Shown: piece after piece, positions 11,143 through 22,116 of the stretch
Position numbering within the stretch: the stretch's first letter is position 1
Layout: every line of letters begins with the position of its first letter
Source of the DNA: Neurospora crassa OR74A
Taxonomy: Eukaryota > Ascomycota > Sordariomycetes > Sordariales > Sordariaceae
Direction: 5' to 3'
Assembly (NCBI RefSeq): GCF_000182925.2
Contig: NC_026506.1
Span: 1,116,001-1,180,000 of the forward strand
Length of the DNA: 64,000 nucleotides
Position numbers and translations under genes: made by a program
Notes under the pieces: model-generated
Seen by the model: the letters and a program-made list of their open reading frames with translations, nothing else
The model's database searches: none
What the model was told of the DNA's origin: nothing

Positions 11143-12986
11143 TTACTCCTTGATGGCGGAGGTCTTGCGGACAATCATGTCCTCACGCTTGGGGCCGGTG
11201 CCAATGTAGCAAATGGGGACGCCGACGAACTCCTCAATGAACTCAATGTAGGCGCGAGCCTCCTTGGGGAGATCGTACTACAGATGCGTGGTTAGCAAAG
11301 CAGCAAAGACGGTAATAAAAGACCCAAGTCGGTAAAAACTCACGTAGGTCTTGCAGTCAGTGATGGGCTTGTTCCAGCCGGGAAGCTCCTTGTAGACAAC
11401 CTCAAGGCTGTCGAGGATGTCGAGATCGGCAGGGAAGTACTCGACCTCCTCACCGGTCTGAGGGTCCTTGTAAGCGACGGCAACCTTAATGGTCTCGAAA
11501 GTATCGAGGATATCGAGCTTGGTAAGGTTGAGGGCGGTATAGTTGTTGATGGCGGTCGAGTACTTGAGGACGACGAGATCGAGCCAGCCGCAACGACGCT
11601 TGCGACCAGTGCTGACACCCCATTCGCGACCAATCTCTTGGAGCTTGGTACCAGCCTCCTCGAGGTCCTCAGTCTTGAAGGGACCACCACCGACACGAGT
11701 GGTCTATTGTCACGGAAACGTGGGTTAGCAAACCAGATCATGACGTCATACCCTGCAGGGCTTCAAAGGTGTGAAAAAAAAAAGAAACTCACGTAGGCCT
11801 TGACGACACCAATGATGTTGTCAATCTTGGTAGGGTTAATGGCAAGACCAGTAATGATACCACCAAGACCGGTGTTGCTGGAGGTGACGTAGGGGTAGGT
11901 GCCGTAGTCGATATCCAGCATGAGGGCGTTGGCACCCTCGATGAGGATCTTGTAGCCGCGGTCCTGGGCCTCCTTCATGTACTGGATGGCATCGACAGTA
12001 TAGCGGGCGAGCTTGACACGGTACTCCTTGAAGCGGGCAATCTCCTCCTCGACATCGTACTTGAGGAGATCACCAAATCTCTTCTTGTAGCCGGCAGCGA
12101 GTTGCCTGAGCTTGCGCTCAAAGATCTCCTCGTTGAAGATCTCGTGGATTCTGACACCGCTTCTCTGTATGAGACATGGTCTTGTCAGCGCCTCTATTCT
12201 GGCCGTAGTGTGTCTTTCGGGGTTTACCATACCGCCATCTTGGTACTGTAAGAGGGACCGATACCACGGCCGGTGGTGCCGATCTTGCGGTCACCGAGCT
12301 CAACCTCCTCGAGACCATCAACGGCAGCGTGAAGGTCGAAGTTGACGTGGCAGCGGTCGGAGACGAGGATGCGGTTGTGAACATCGGTGAGGCCCTTCTC
12401 CTCAAGCTTGCTGAGCTCGCTGAAGAAGCTGGGGACGTGGAAGACGACAGAGGAACCGATGAGGTTCATGCAGTTGGGGTTGACGAGACCGGAGGGGAGA
12501 AGGTGGAAGTCGTACTCGACGCCATTGGCGACTGTGGCACGGCGGCAATGTCAGTGATCTTTCCTGCTGGCGTACATTGTGTCCCTAAGGCACCGAGGCG
12601 CATCCGGGACTTGGAGCCATCAAGGTTCACGTACCGATGGAGTGACCAGCGTTGTGGCCGCCAGCGGCTCTGGCGCAGATCTGGGCCTTGGGGCAGAGGA
12701 TGTCGGTAAGCTTTCCTGTACGTCGGGCAAGTCAGTCGCTGTGCATATTGTGTCGCATATATCGGTTGTGTATATTGAGATTGGGGACGTGGATTCGACG
12801 TGTGTGTAATCTGTGGCTGTAATGCCATGTTTGTATCGTACCTTTACCCTCGTCACTAAAACAAAACAACAACACCAAACGGTCAGCTACTATCTCCGAT
12901 GTGTGCCGGATCCCGGACGTGTGAGCAACTCGGCAAAGAAGTGGATTCACTTACCCCCACTGGGAACCAAGAATGAGAGTGGCCAT
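11143..12986 (-). CDS. ad-8: Adenylosuccinate synthetase
   Basis: Seven exons on the minus strand: 12986-12955, 12855-12842, 12715-12635, 12531-12233, 12164-11793, 11703-11344 and 11277-11143, encoding 430 residues, the usual fungal length. The enzyme joins IMP and aspartate with GTP to make adenylosuccinate, the first committed step to AMP, in the cytosol. Motifs: QWGDEGKGK at residues 9-17 (nucleotide loop with catalytic Asp12), GGHNAGHS with His40, [14 protein letters not shown] (IMP site), [30 protein letters not shown], and the C-terminal [14 protein letters not shown]. Exon 2 is only 14 nt and encodes part of the GDEGKG loop, so the gene cannot make enzyme without it. The start (ATG 12986-12984) gives [11 protein letters not shown], matching the family N terminus. 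In Neurospora the gene for this enzyme is ad-8. Two CPC-1-like TGACTC sites lie about 355-390 bases upstream. Confidence 0.97.
12842..12855 (-). other. ad-8: 14-nt microexon (exon 2) of ad-8
   Basis: TGACGAGGGTAAAG flanked by ...TTTTAG and GTACGA on the minus strand. It enters in phase 2 and leaves in phase 1, completing codons for the DEGKG part of the substrate-binding loop. Skipping it would remove 14 bases and shift the frame. Confidence 0.9.
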
Positions 12987-13341
12987 TTTGATGAATTGAT
13001 TAGGATAAACAAACAGAAGCGATATCGAGAAAGAAGTGGTATGATAGTATTAGCACCTTTAGGTCGCCCTCAAGGTACGGAACGGAGTTCAAACGACGAA
13101 ACCGAAAAGACGAGCGGGAAAGAGAAATGGCGCGGTGGGCGGACCGGCTTAAAGCCTAGAAAAGGGCCTCGCCCACTTCCCTTGCAAAAGATTTCAGTTG
13201 CGGGGGTGGGGTTCTTTCTTTCCACTTGCGCGCTTCAGGCGCTCGGTCAGGTCCCGCAGGAACAGGAAGTGCAAGTGCAAGTGGAAGTGGGCAATCGCAG
13301 CGGGGTTATTTCTTATCGGAGGCGGGCAACCCACCTTGCCC

Positions 13342-13348
13342 TGACTCA
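13342..13348. promoter_or_regulatory. CPC-1/Gcn4-type site TGACTCA
   Basis: A perfect TGACTCA about 355 bases upstream of the ad-8 start. CPC-1 (the Neurospora Gcn4 homologue) binds this motif in cross-pathway control, and in yeast purine genes respond to Gcn4. Binding here is inferred. Confidence 0.4.
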
Positions 13349-13370
13349 CATCGCTGGGCAGTTCTTAAGT

Positions 13371-13376
13371 TGACTC
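13371..13376. promoter_or_regulatory. Second CPC-1/Gcn4-like half site TGACTC
   Basis: TGACTC (then G) 23 bases from the perfect site in the same orientation. Paired sites are usual for this regulator; a single 6-mer could be chance. Confidence 0.3.
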
Positions 13377-14076
13377 GTCCCGTCCCATGTCCACTGTCAG
13401 GGCTGAGCTGAAGCACATCATCATATGTTAGTGCATGGTGTGTGGTGTTGGGATGGCGCAAGGAGTGAGGTGATTCAAAAAAAAAAGGTGCGCGCAACAG
13501 CCATTGATAAGTGGAATCATGAATGTTGATTCCAAGACTGTGAGCGGCCTTTCTCAGAAGTCGTATTCAACGAATCGCTGTTGCTAAAGGAACTGAATTC
13601 TCTTCCAATGCCAAAGTGGAAGTCACCCTCTCCTTCAGATGAGCCATTCCATGCGCCCAGATGCCTCTGTTTTCCTTTCCCCGCCTCAACCCCAAGAATA
13701 GGTACATACCGCCCTAACAATAAAAATAGTGTAGACAACCCTGAGCACGTCCACACCAAGGTACGTAAGGGACCCACGTCTTCGGTACTGGAGGTGGAGT
13801 TGCATGAACTGGCGGCTGTGACTCTGGCTATATCAGACACGTGATTGGCCAATTGCTGACCATGACAGTTCCCCTGGGCTTTTATTCTCATCCCAGGTTT
13901 AAACACTTTCCCATACTTTTTCTTTGTCCACGTTCAGGGTTCAATATTGACATAACACATAACCGGGCGTTCTGGCCTTTGACAGTTTGTCCAGACCTTG
14001 CTCTTTCCAGTTGTGTATCGAGCACCACAATTAACTAAGAACGAGCTTGTTTTGGTTCGAGGGCGGGATACATACA

Positions 14077-15494
14077 CTAATTTGTATGACTACTATTCTC
14101 TCTCTTCTCCAACCTGTCTAGCAAGACCTTGTTCATGGCGAGCAATCGCGTGTTCAAGTCTTCCTGCCACTCGACCAAGTTCCCATGAGTAGCCCTGAGT
14201 TTATCTGTCGACATCCTTCTATATCGCGTCTCCCAGGCCGTGACTTTGTTCACACTAGAACTTCCATCTGGGCGTGGTAGGATCGGAGGTTCGCCGTTGT
14301 TCTGCTGGACAATTTGGGCCTCCATGTGGGGGTAGTCCAAAAATGGTGTGTACGCCGGAGAAGCGGATGAGACGGACGCCAGGAATGCCGGATGCACTTG
14401 ACCAGTATTCTCAAGCTGCTGCCCATGCTCCATCGGCTGTCCTTTTGGCGGCGGTGGTGGTGGTGGTGGTGGTGGTGGGGAGATGAGCAAGGGATTATAT
14501 CGCGCCGCACCTAACCGTTCCTTACGCTTGTCGGCTGGGTTGCGGAAACTGCACAAGGAACCCTGACGCCCATACCAGCAGTTGGCACAAGCACCACCCG
14601 TTAGTTTAGCGTCTTCTGAGTCTGCAAATGCCACACAACCAACAAAGGTCCCGCCCACATAACGCTTTTTGATTTTGACCCCTCTGCAGCGTGCGCAAGC
14701 CTGCTCGTCTGGCAGCAGATGGCCTGTCGCTTGAAGGAAGTAGGCGCTGAAATTGTCGGGTTTATTGTCCACAAAAGGTTTTCCAAGAATTGGCATTCGT
14801 TTTATAGGACGCTCAGCTAGATGTCGAGCGATCGGGGCAAGGTGACGGGGCAACTGAAAATTTGGTAGAGCGTGCTGAAATAAGTCGACAGACGCTGGCG
14901 TTACACGTCAGTAAGTTGATGACATGCGTAGGAGTTGTAACTCACTCATGCCCACAAGATCTGGATGCAAAGGGAGTTTATCTGCTGAGGGACAACGAGG
15001 TATCCAAGGGGAGACGTCTTCTGACACAATAAATCGCCCTGGCGCGGAATGGTAAGGGTAAGAACCACTTCCTATTTCAGATGTTACTTGGTAAGACCAG
15101 GATCTCAAAGCTCGGCGAACCAGATAACGGGATGCTTACCTTGGCCCTCTTCGTCGTCATCCTCGTCCTCTTCATCCTCCTCAGAGCTAGAATATTCCTC
15201 TTCTTCATCCGACGTTTCTTCATCTTCTTGATCAAGCTTGGGATACTTTGCGACGTGATCATTTGCAAAGTCATCCGCCGGCGCTCTTTTGACGTTGTTG
15301 ATGAGCTTGCCTGTGACATGATTCCCAGTCGTTCCAGTATGCTGAGAAGTCAGGCGTGAGGCTAGGACATCCATTGCACTTTCCCGTAGCTTCTGGAGAG
15401 AGTCAGATTCTGGAACGGCCTCAAGGGACCCCGAATCCGAGACCTCATCTTCGGAGGAGTTCTCATCGGACCTCTGCGATAGCGGCGGCGGCAT
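14077..15494 (-). CDS. DUF3716-type Cys-rich protein with acidic N-terminal region
   Basis: Three exons (15494-15140, 15071-14946, 14894-14077) give 432 residues. Residues 1-120 are acidic and Ser-rich, ending in a Glu/Asp/Ser run (about 95-117). Residues about 200-290 hold a Cys pattern ACARCRGVKIKK...GCVAF...GGACANCWYG...CSFR, which fits the fungal DUF3716 family; the paired Cys suggest metal binding. A run of 11 prolines follows, and the last 60 residues look helical, possibly a coiled coil. The exon 3 acceptor at 14895 was chosen because it is the one of three nearby AGs that keeps the phase and yields a smooth LVGMTSVDLFQHALP junction; the intron is 51 bases. Function unknown; a nuclear or regulatory role is only a guess from the acidic and Cys-rich parts. 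It has a minus-strand neighbour, ad-8, 1.1 kb downstream. Confidence 0.85.
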
Positions 15495-16092
15495 TGTATG
15501 TAATGGTCAAGTATCCCCGAAGCGCCGTCAGATTCAAAACTCTTGCCCTCCAACAAAGCTGGTCAGAAACTCAAAAGTATTCTGGTCGTCTGGGTGAGCT
15601 TGAGTAAAAGAAGTGGTGACAGGCGCCTCTCTGGGAGAGGGTATGTAGCAGGTGTTGGCACGGACCAACAAAGGGCAACGCGCTCCTGTTTGCTTGTTTG
15701 CTTTCTGGAGTACAAAACTCGCGGACAGCGGTCAAACAATCGATAAAAAAAGGTGGTTGTTCCTCGAGACCACAAGGCTGCAAGATTTTTGACGAGTCCT
15801 TGCAACCAGTTGTGCGGTTATCACTTGTGCGCATATGCCGGAGTGAAGAAATCCCCAAAAAGATGTCGTCGCGAACATGCAACAGATGCTGTCGTTGTTT
15901 TGAAGGTATCCTTGTACCCTGTGCCTTGTCCAATCAGATGTGCCCGATAGTGACATAGAGGCTCCACTTAACTGTTCTCATCAATCACCGCACCTCCGCT
16001 TCCTTCAACCTCACAACTGCATCTCTTTCCTCCTCCTCCAAGTTCTCCAATTCCTTCAGGTTTCTTGCCCACCCTCTTTTTCCCACCACAAA
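15495..16092. other. Intergenic region upstream of the DUF3716 gene
   Basis: About 600 bases with several short overlapping frames but no domain. It would contain the DUF3716 gene promoter and, if real, that of the small plus-strand ORF at 16093. Confidence 0.5.
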
Positions 16093-16266
16093 ATGGTTCA
16101 TTCTTCAAACAACAATGCCCATACAGTAACCATCTCGCCAAGTGGTGAGTGATCATCCTGGTCATCAATCCGATCACGTCACAATCATGCTTCAGAAATC
16201 GCAGATGCCAAATCTGGTTTGCCCAAAACACCGTCGGGTGGGATGGTGATGGGCTCAAAGTATTGA
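16093..16266 (+). CDS. Candidate 40-residue two-exon small protein
   Basis: ATG in a good context (CACAAAATGG) opens 17 codons plus one base, then a GTGAGT donor at 16145 and a CAG acceptor ending at 16195 define a 51-base intron. Exon 2 (16196-16266) continues in frame for 23 codons to TGA. The product would be MVHSSNNNAHTVTISPS joined to EIADAKSGLPKTPSGGMVMG plus SKY, polar, with no signal peptide or membrane segment. I recognise no family. A frame this short could be chance; only the start context and the fitting intron support it. Confidence 0.3.
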
Positions 16267-16914
16267 TTATCACGAATACTACGAAGGAAATCGAGGTCCG
16301 ACTCGAGCCCCAACATTCCAGGTGCCCGGATGCGTTAGCACGCGAAATTATACAGGGCGGTTGCCAAGTTCACCATGGCTGAAATCGACTTGCATTTGAG
16401 GGCCCTTGACGGAAGACGCCATGACCGATGGAAAGACATCATCTTACGGGTTGCAACCATCCTCATCTCAGCAACATCGCATTTTTGAATGGCGAGGTAA
16501 CATATACGTACTGAACCGGCCGTCACTCTTTCCGTTGGCTACGGCCCATCAATGCGGACGAAAAACACAACCCGACATGGTCAAACCACAATTTCATTGA
16601 TCTTGTCGCTTGCCGGCCTTGACACACGCAGCTCTCATCCTCTTATCTGCTCCCCTCCTAGCCATTGAACTTGGATCCATTACCATCTACAGTCATACTG
16701 CAGTCCACTTATCCCAAGCAAGTTCACAGCACGAAAAGGTCAAAAGACAGCATCACAAAGATTGAAAAATTCCAAAAACTGACATTCGTTATAGTAAAGT
16801 AGCTAGTCATCACTTCATAACCCTGGGGCCTGCAGTAATCTAACCAACAAACAACTCTCGAAATGAATACCCAACTTCAATCCGTCCCCCTAAACCCTCC
16901 CAAGTCCAACTCCT
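16267..16914. other. Intergenic region 3' of the GH55 gene
   Basis: About 650 bases; it holds the 3' untranslated region of the glucanase gene. Nothing else seen. Confidence 0.5.
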
Positions 16915-19647
16915 TCAAGCGGAAGCGGTGTGGACATACGCAACAGAATCAACAAACATGCCGTCGTTATCCGCCGCTGGGATGATATCCATCCCATCCA
17001 CCGTCGCCATATACGTCGTGCCCACCGTGTTCAGATTGTATACCGAGACATCATTCGTCCCCTCCAGCGAAAAGATGTTCCTCTGGCAATTCTTGGCATC
17101 GATGCACACCAACTGATCATAGTTGTTGAAGAAGCTGTACAAGCCCGCACCATACACTCTAACACCCTCGCTATCCACGATTCTCAGACCCCAGCCATCC
17201 TCGCCGGGTCCAAACAAAGGATCATGGAACCGCGCATCGGCAGGGAACGGGAACCGCGCATCCGGGTTGGGCTGGTAGTACGCCGTCTCGGTCTGGATCT
17301 GGCCCATCTCGATGTCGTTCGTGTTATAAAGCTGGTACTCGTACATCTGATGATGCTCGACGCCGGTGCCGACCAACCAGATCTGGCCGGCGAGGGACTC
17401 GATCAGCAGGCCGCGGCCGGCGTACACGGTAATCTGCGAGTTGTTGGCTTCATCCTCAATGTCGTGGTCCGCCACCCACAACCAGCAGTTCTCCATGTAC
17501 AGACCGGACGACAGGGCGGTGATGTGCATGCTCATGAACGCGGCGATGCAGTTCGGGTCAACGTTGCCAGGAGGATTGGCGTTAATCGTGGGGGTCTTGG
17601 CGCACTGCTCCAGCTGCAACTCGGACCCCATGAACCCACCGATGCGGACGTGCACGTCCCACATGCCCGAAGGTTGCCCGGAACCGGCGCTGGCGAGGTT
17701 GTACTGGATACCGATGGCGCCAGCCTGCTGTCCGCGCGTGGATACGATGGTGTCAGACCATTCGATGCTGCCCGGCTGACCTGCAATACCGATTTGCACG
17801 ACAGGCTGGGGGTTGGCCATGTCGTTGAAGACTGGACCAGCTGAGACGATCTGTGGGTACGACTCGCCCGTGATGCGAGTGCCTGGCGGGATGAAGACGG
17901 TGCTCGTCACGATGTACTGCCCGTGGTCGATGTAGGCGACCTTGCCCTGTTCGGCGGCGGCGGCAAAGAGCTGGTTGAGCGCCTCGGTATCGTCTGTCTG
18001 GCCGTTGCCGACGGCGCCGAAAGAGCGCGCACTTAGGAAGGAGGAAGCCGGCAGCTCAGAGTAGAGAGGCTTGGAACGGGCATAGTAGCGGCCGTCGGAA
18101 GTTAGCAGGCTGGCAGGACGCGCGAAGGGTGTGAATGTGCCCGCGATGGGTGTGCCGGCAGTGTTGTTCTGGGCGGTGGCCGTGTTGTACTCGTTGCCCC
18201 TGCCCCAGGCGCCGATGACCGTGTTGACGGGCGTGCCGGCAAGGTCGATGCCGCCGTTGTTCAGATCGCGGATGGCGATAGGCACGTTGTTGAGCGCGAT
18301 GTTCTCGAAGATGAAGTTGTTGACGGACCGCGTGTCCGCGCCGTTGGCATTGCCAATCAGGATGCCGGTAGGCGTGTCGCTGATAGAGCTGTCGAGGATG
18401 GTGATGGAGCCGACCTGGTATTGACCCAAGAATTGGGGATCGTTGCTGATTGAGGTAAAGTCAAAGCCAACGCCGCAGTTGTTGATGCTAATGCCTTGGT
18501 ACGTCCAACCCCAGGACCAGATCTGCCGAATGGCAGTCTGGACGTTGTTGAACACCAGGTTGCGCATGGTGAACTGCTGGTTACCAACTTGGAGACCATA
18601 GCGACCACCATTGAAGGTCAGGTCGCCGAGGTAACCACCCGATCCCGACTCGATAAAGATGCCCTGCTGCGTTGTACCGATTTCCCGAGACATCCTGAAC
18701 TCGATATTGGAAAGAGAAGTGGCCTGCGAGGAAGGCCAGTGAATACCTGCCAGACCTGGGGCGTTAGGATCCGTGGGCGGTGGCGCAGCGGTCATGTCAA
18801 TGATGAAGTTGGAAATCTGGCGCCAGAAGACATTGGTGGAGCCCCAGGCTAGGTTACCATTGCTCTGGTATGGGTTGCTGTCAATGACCCAGTTAGCGGT
18901 GAAGTTGCCGCTGGCCTTGATAGTGGGCGGGCATCGCGCGTTGCCGATGATCTGGGTGTAGTAGTAGTCGATGATGGGACGGGACACGAGGTACGTGCCA
19001 GGCGGGAAGTAGACCAGGGCTGGGCTCGTTGTGGAACCATCGCATCCCGGGCCGCACCGGTTGCCGGAGCTGATGGCGGCGTTGATGGCGTCGGTGTCAT
19101 CGTTAATCCCATCGCCCCTGGCGCCAAAGTCCTTGACGCTACGGAAGACACTATAGCCCGGAATGGCATAGGGAGCGAGGCCCTGGTGAGCAATGTTTTC
19201 GAGCCAGTAGTCGCTGCAAGCAGTCGGGCTGGCAGTAGACGTTGTGGTGGCAGTTGTGGTGGTCGGGTTGGTGGTGGTGGTGCCGGTGGTGGTAGTGACG
19301 TCGGTGGTGGTAGAGATGTCGGTGGTGGTGGTGGTTGTTGTGGTGGTGGTGGTGGTTATGGGTGAGCTGCCGTTGCCATTATATGGAGGAAAACCACCGT
19401 GGGTACCGTTGCCGTGAAACGGGGGGTAACCAGGGGGTCCGCCATGACCACCACCACCATGGCCACCACCATGGCCACCGCCATGGCCATTGCCAGCTCC
19501 ATTATGAGAGCCTCCTCCGGGGCCATGGGCATGGCTTACGCCGCCGTTGTGGGGACCGTGCGGGCGGCAGGGAGAGGCAGCTACACCCGAACCTGGAACG
19601 AGAGGGAGAAGCCCTATCAGGGCGGGAAAGAACGAGTGGCTGCGCAT
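16915..19647 (-). CDS. GH55 exo-beta-1,3-glucanase, secreted
   Basis: A single uninterrupted exon of 910 residues. A signal peptide (MRSHSFFPALIGLLPLVPG, cleaved near residue 25) is followed by a Gly/His-rich stretch (about 26-90) and a Thr-rich linker (about 95-140), both unusual additions before the catalytic part. Two parallel beta-helix (pectate-lyase-3 type) halves follow: the first opens with SVKDFGARGDGINDDTDAI near residue 165, the second with ARSFGAVGNGQTDDTEAL near 540, the twin layout of GH55. WLVGTGVEHHQMYEYQL near residue 760 probably carries the catalytic Glu by comparison with the fungal Lam55A group. The enzyme releases glucose from the ends of beta-1,3-glucan outside the cell, for wall turnover or attack on other fungi. 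The low-complexity N terminus may anchor it in the wall (inference). Long frames on the opposite strand are codon-bias shadows. Confidence 0.96.
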   Translation of the reverse strand: MRSHSFFPALIGLLPLVPGSGVAASPCRPHGPHNGGVSHAHGPGGGSHNGAGNGHGGGHGGGHGGGGHGGPPGYPPFHGNGTHGGFPPYNGNGSSPITTTTTTTTTTTTDISTTTDVTTTTGTTTTNPTTTTATTTSTASPTACSDYWLENIAHQGLAPYAIPGYSVFRSVKDFGARGDGINDDTDAINAAISSGNRCGPGCDGSTTSPALVYFPPGTYLVSRPIIDYYYTQIIGNARCPPTIKASGNFTANWVIDSNPYQSNGNLAWGSTNVFWRQISNFIIDMTAAPPPTDPNAPGLAGIHWPSSQATSLSNIEFRMSREIGTTQQGIFIESGSGGYLGDLTFNGGRYGLQVGNQQFTMRNLVFNNVQTAIRQIWSWGWTYQGISINNCGVGFDFTSISNDPQFLGQYQVGSITILDSSISDTPTGILIGNANGADTRSVNNFIFENIALNNVPIAIRDLNNGGIDLAGTPVNTVIGAWGRGNEYNTATAQNNTAGTPIAGTFTPFARPASLLTSDGRYYARSKPLYSELPASSFLSARSFGAVGNGQTDDTEALNQLFAAAAEQGKVAYIDHGQYIVTSTVFIPPGTRITGESYPQIVSAGPVFNDMANPQPVVQIGIAGQPGSIEWSDTIVSTRGQQAGAIGIQYNLASAGSGQPSGMWDVHVRIGGFMGSELQLEQCAKTPTINANPPGNVDPNCIAAFMSMHITALSSGLYMENCWLWVADHDIEDEANNSQITVYAGRGLLIESLAGQIWLVGTGVEHHQMYEYQLYNTNDIEMGQIQTETAYYQPNPDARFPFPADARFHDPLFGPGEDGWGLRIVDSEGVRVYGAGLYSFFNNYDQLVCIDAKNCQRNIFSLEGTNDVSVYNLNTVGTTYMATVDGMDIIPAADNDGMFVDSVAYVHTASA

Positions 19648-22116
19648 CCTGAAGAAGTGTGCAAAGAGTGACTGGATGCGTTGAGGGAACTATCTTGTCA
19701 GCATGAAGAAACGATGCCCTTACTCCTGGCAAAGACAAGAAGACGATCTCAGGATGCTCTTCATCAAAACGGGGGAAGGGGCGGCGGATCTTACATGGCT
19801 TTAAAGGAGATTTAGCGGGTTACTGATGCGCGTGGTCTGCCCATGGGAAGGAAGGCCAGCAATGTTCGATCCGGGAAACGCGGATTGTCGAAGAGTGGAA
19901 TTCAAGACGATGAGGGCATGGGCATGGAGCATCGCATCGGCCGGATTCCCAATGGCAGGGCAGTCGCCGTGGTAACGGAGCAGAGATATGATATACAAAT
20001 CTCAGCTCCATACCTAACAAGACCACCTCAGATTGTGGCATGATGACAATGAATGCAGGTCCCGTCCACCACACCTCAGGCACTTGGCCTATGATGGGGG
20101 CGCGATTGTCGATCACCTTCAACCACCCCTGCATGTTCACATCCTCTCGGGGGAAAAAAGAAGGAGGAAAAGCAATTCGCATGCAACTCTCTTCACGTGT
20201 TTGTTTTTCAGCTTTCAGAGGCCAAGGCCTCTGTGTAAATATCCCTTCCCAGGGGTATTCAATCAATCGCATCCGATACCTTTGCTTATTTTCACATCTC
20301 TCTCATTCATCGATAGTACTCGGTGCGCAAGTATGGTAAGTCACTTTCATCATCTACACTACACTACCACGCGACACTCGAAATTTCGAGATCCATTCGC
20401 CTGTCATTTAGCCAGGGATAGGCCAGCCAGTTGCAGTCACAAGCCATCAAAAGCCATGAACCCCGAAGGAAAGCTATTCCCGAAAAGACTCATTGGTGCT
20501 AATGGGGAATAAAGAAGGGAGTTAAGATTAGTGACAAGGGAGTACCCCATGAATGGGGACAGGGGTCGGCGGCGGACTTAAGTGATGACAGGGGTGAGAC
20601 ACATCAACACCCACCACACGTTCACACATTCCGATGTCCGGCCTACTCAACCAATGGAGACCGACTCCAGACCTACTTTTGTTTAACGTACATAGCTCAA
20701 AGTTTCTTCCTGGCGAGAATGCGGTCGACAAATATTGGGTATGCTTTCTTTTTGGCTCGGTTGTTTATCACCTGCTCAGAGAGGAGGGAAAGGGGCAAGG
20801 GGCTTGCACTCAAATCCTCAAATCAGGTACGTGTGTTGTTGCATCTTTTTTTTTTCTCCCTTGCTCGGTGCGGGCTTGTTTGTGCTTTCTTGGCTTTTCA
20901 TCTCGTGCATGTCACGATGCTTATTTTCTCTCTTTCTTTTTTTTTTTCTTTTTCTTTTTCTTTTTTTTATCTTTTTGTTCGTGGATGGTGGAACCCGTGA
21001 TGGAAATTGCGCGCGGTCTGATGGTGACTCCACGACACTGTGACCAACGACCAACGAGGAGAAGGCGATTCCCAATGCCGGATTAGGTGCTACACCCGGC
21101 TTTCGGTCGGTCTAACGGACATTGAAGGTCTCGTGGTGAGTTTAACGTGGCCTTGGTTCCAGTATGTTTCCCTCCTTTTCGTGGCTTTGGCGTATAATAG
21201 AGGTACTCAAGTCGACTCAAATGAGCAACTTGTCCGAAACTTCCTTGAAGTTAGGGCCCCAAACTATGAGCTTCTCCCCCGCCCTGATTCAAAATCAGCC
21301 CCGAAGCGGGAGGTATGGCGCTGTTGCGCGATCAACATCAAATCGGCACGCATGTCTGAAGATTAAATCCCGGCGGCGATCATCGAGAAGTTCATGCGCG
21401 TATCCATGTACTTGCCCGCCCGGACTCCCATGATGGTCCAGAATCCATGAATGTCGCAAAGTCGTAGATCACACGGTTCCTGCATTGGTGCTTGTACAAC
21501 GGCAAGCGGGGGTTGTGTTACCTCAGTTAGGGATCGGAACACGAATTCGGCCCCAGCACTGAGTCGCGGGGTTGAAGCTGGGTAGTCTCGCAATATTCGG
21601 AAAGTCGTTGTCATCGTTGCATGTTGAAAGCTTGCGGATCAACCCTGCTCGTCGTGGGGAAGGTGTAACATCAGATCCTTTGCCCCAGGAAATCGTGTTC
21701 CTGGAGCAAACAGACAGTTTTGCAGGAAATTCCGTTGTGACGCGGAATAAGAGAATATAGGGAACGCGGTATTGTGGGGGTTTCCATTCACTGTAGAGGA
21801 CGCATGTGCTGATATTACCGAATACGGCCGATGGAACATCAATTTCACCATCTTTAGCATACAATATTGGTTACGGTCTAGTTTTAGAAAACGAAATGGA
21901 ATAGTTTGGAGAGCTCATTCCATACTACAACAACACAAGGACGCATCAGAAGGGAAGTCAGAACAACCACATTCAGCTTCCCTTCTTACAGCCTTCTCAA
22001 CATCTCGCTCAAAAGAAACATTGCCAACTCGGTGGTACTCATTGGCGCCAGGATCATGACTCAAGCGGTGTCTTGTTTTCCCCCTTCAACTTGGCTAGAG
22101 ATACACAGCCTCCACC
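19648..22116. other. GH55 promoter and gene-poor region
   Basis: About 2.5 kb. The part next to 19648 is the glucanase promoter. A pyrimidine tract lies at 20930-20971. Short frames up to about 150 codons are present on both strands (for example 20033-20512, 20634-21086), but they are compositionally poor, overlap each other and show no motif. I see no supported gene. Confidence 0.55.

Larger units (their letters stand above)
12987..14076. other. ad-8 promoter and 3' region of the DUF3716 gene
   Basis: Just under 1.1 kb between two minus-strand genes. It includes TGACTC sites (listed separately), a tandem GTGCAAGTGGAAGTG-like stretch near 13268-13290 and an A-run at 13477-13486. No convincing gene. 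Confidence 0.6.

Noticed and set aside
16930-17844. 304-codon antisense frame in the GH55 gene
   Set aside because: Codon-bias shadow; the other strand encodes a full GH55 enzyme.
20333-20511. ATG directly followed by a GTAAGT donor and a later CAG acceptor
   Set aside because: Joining the two gives an immediate stop, so it does not form a gene.
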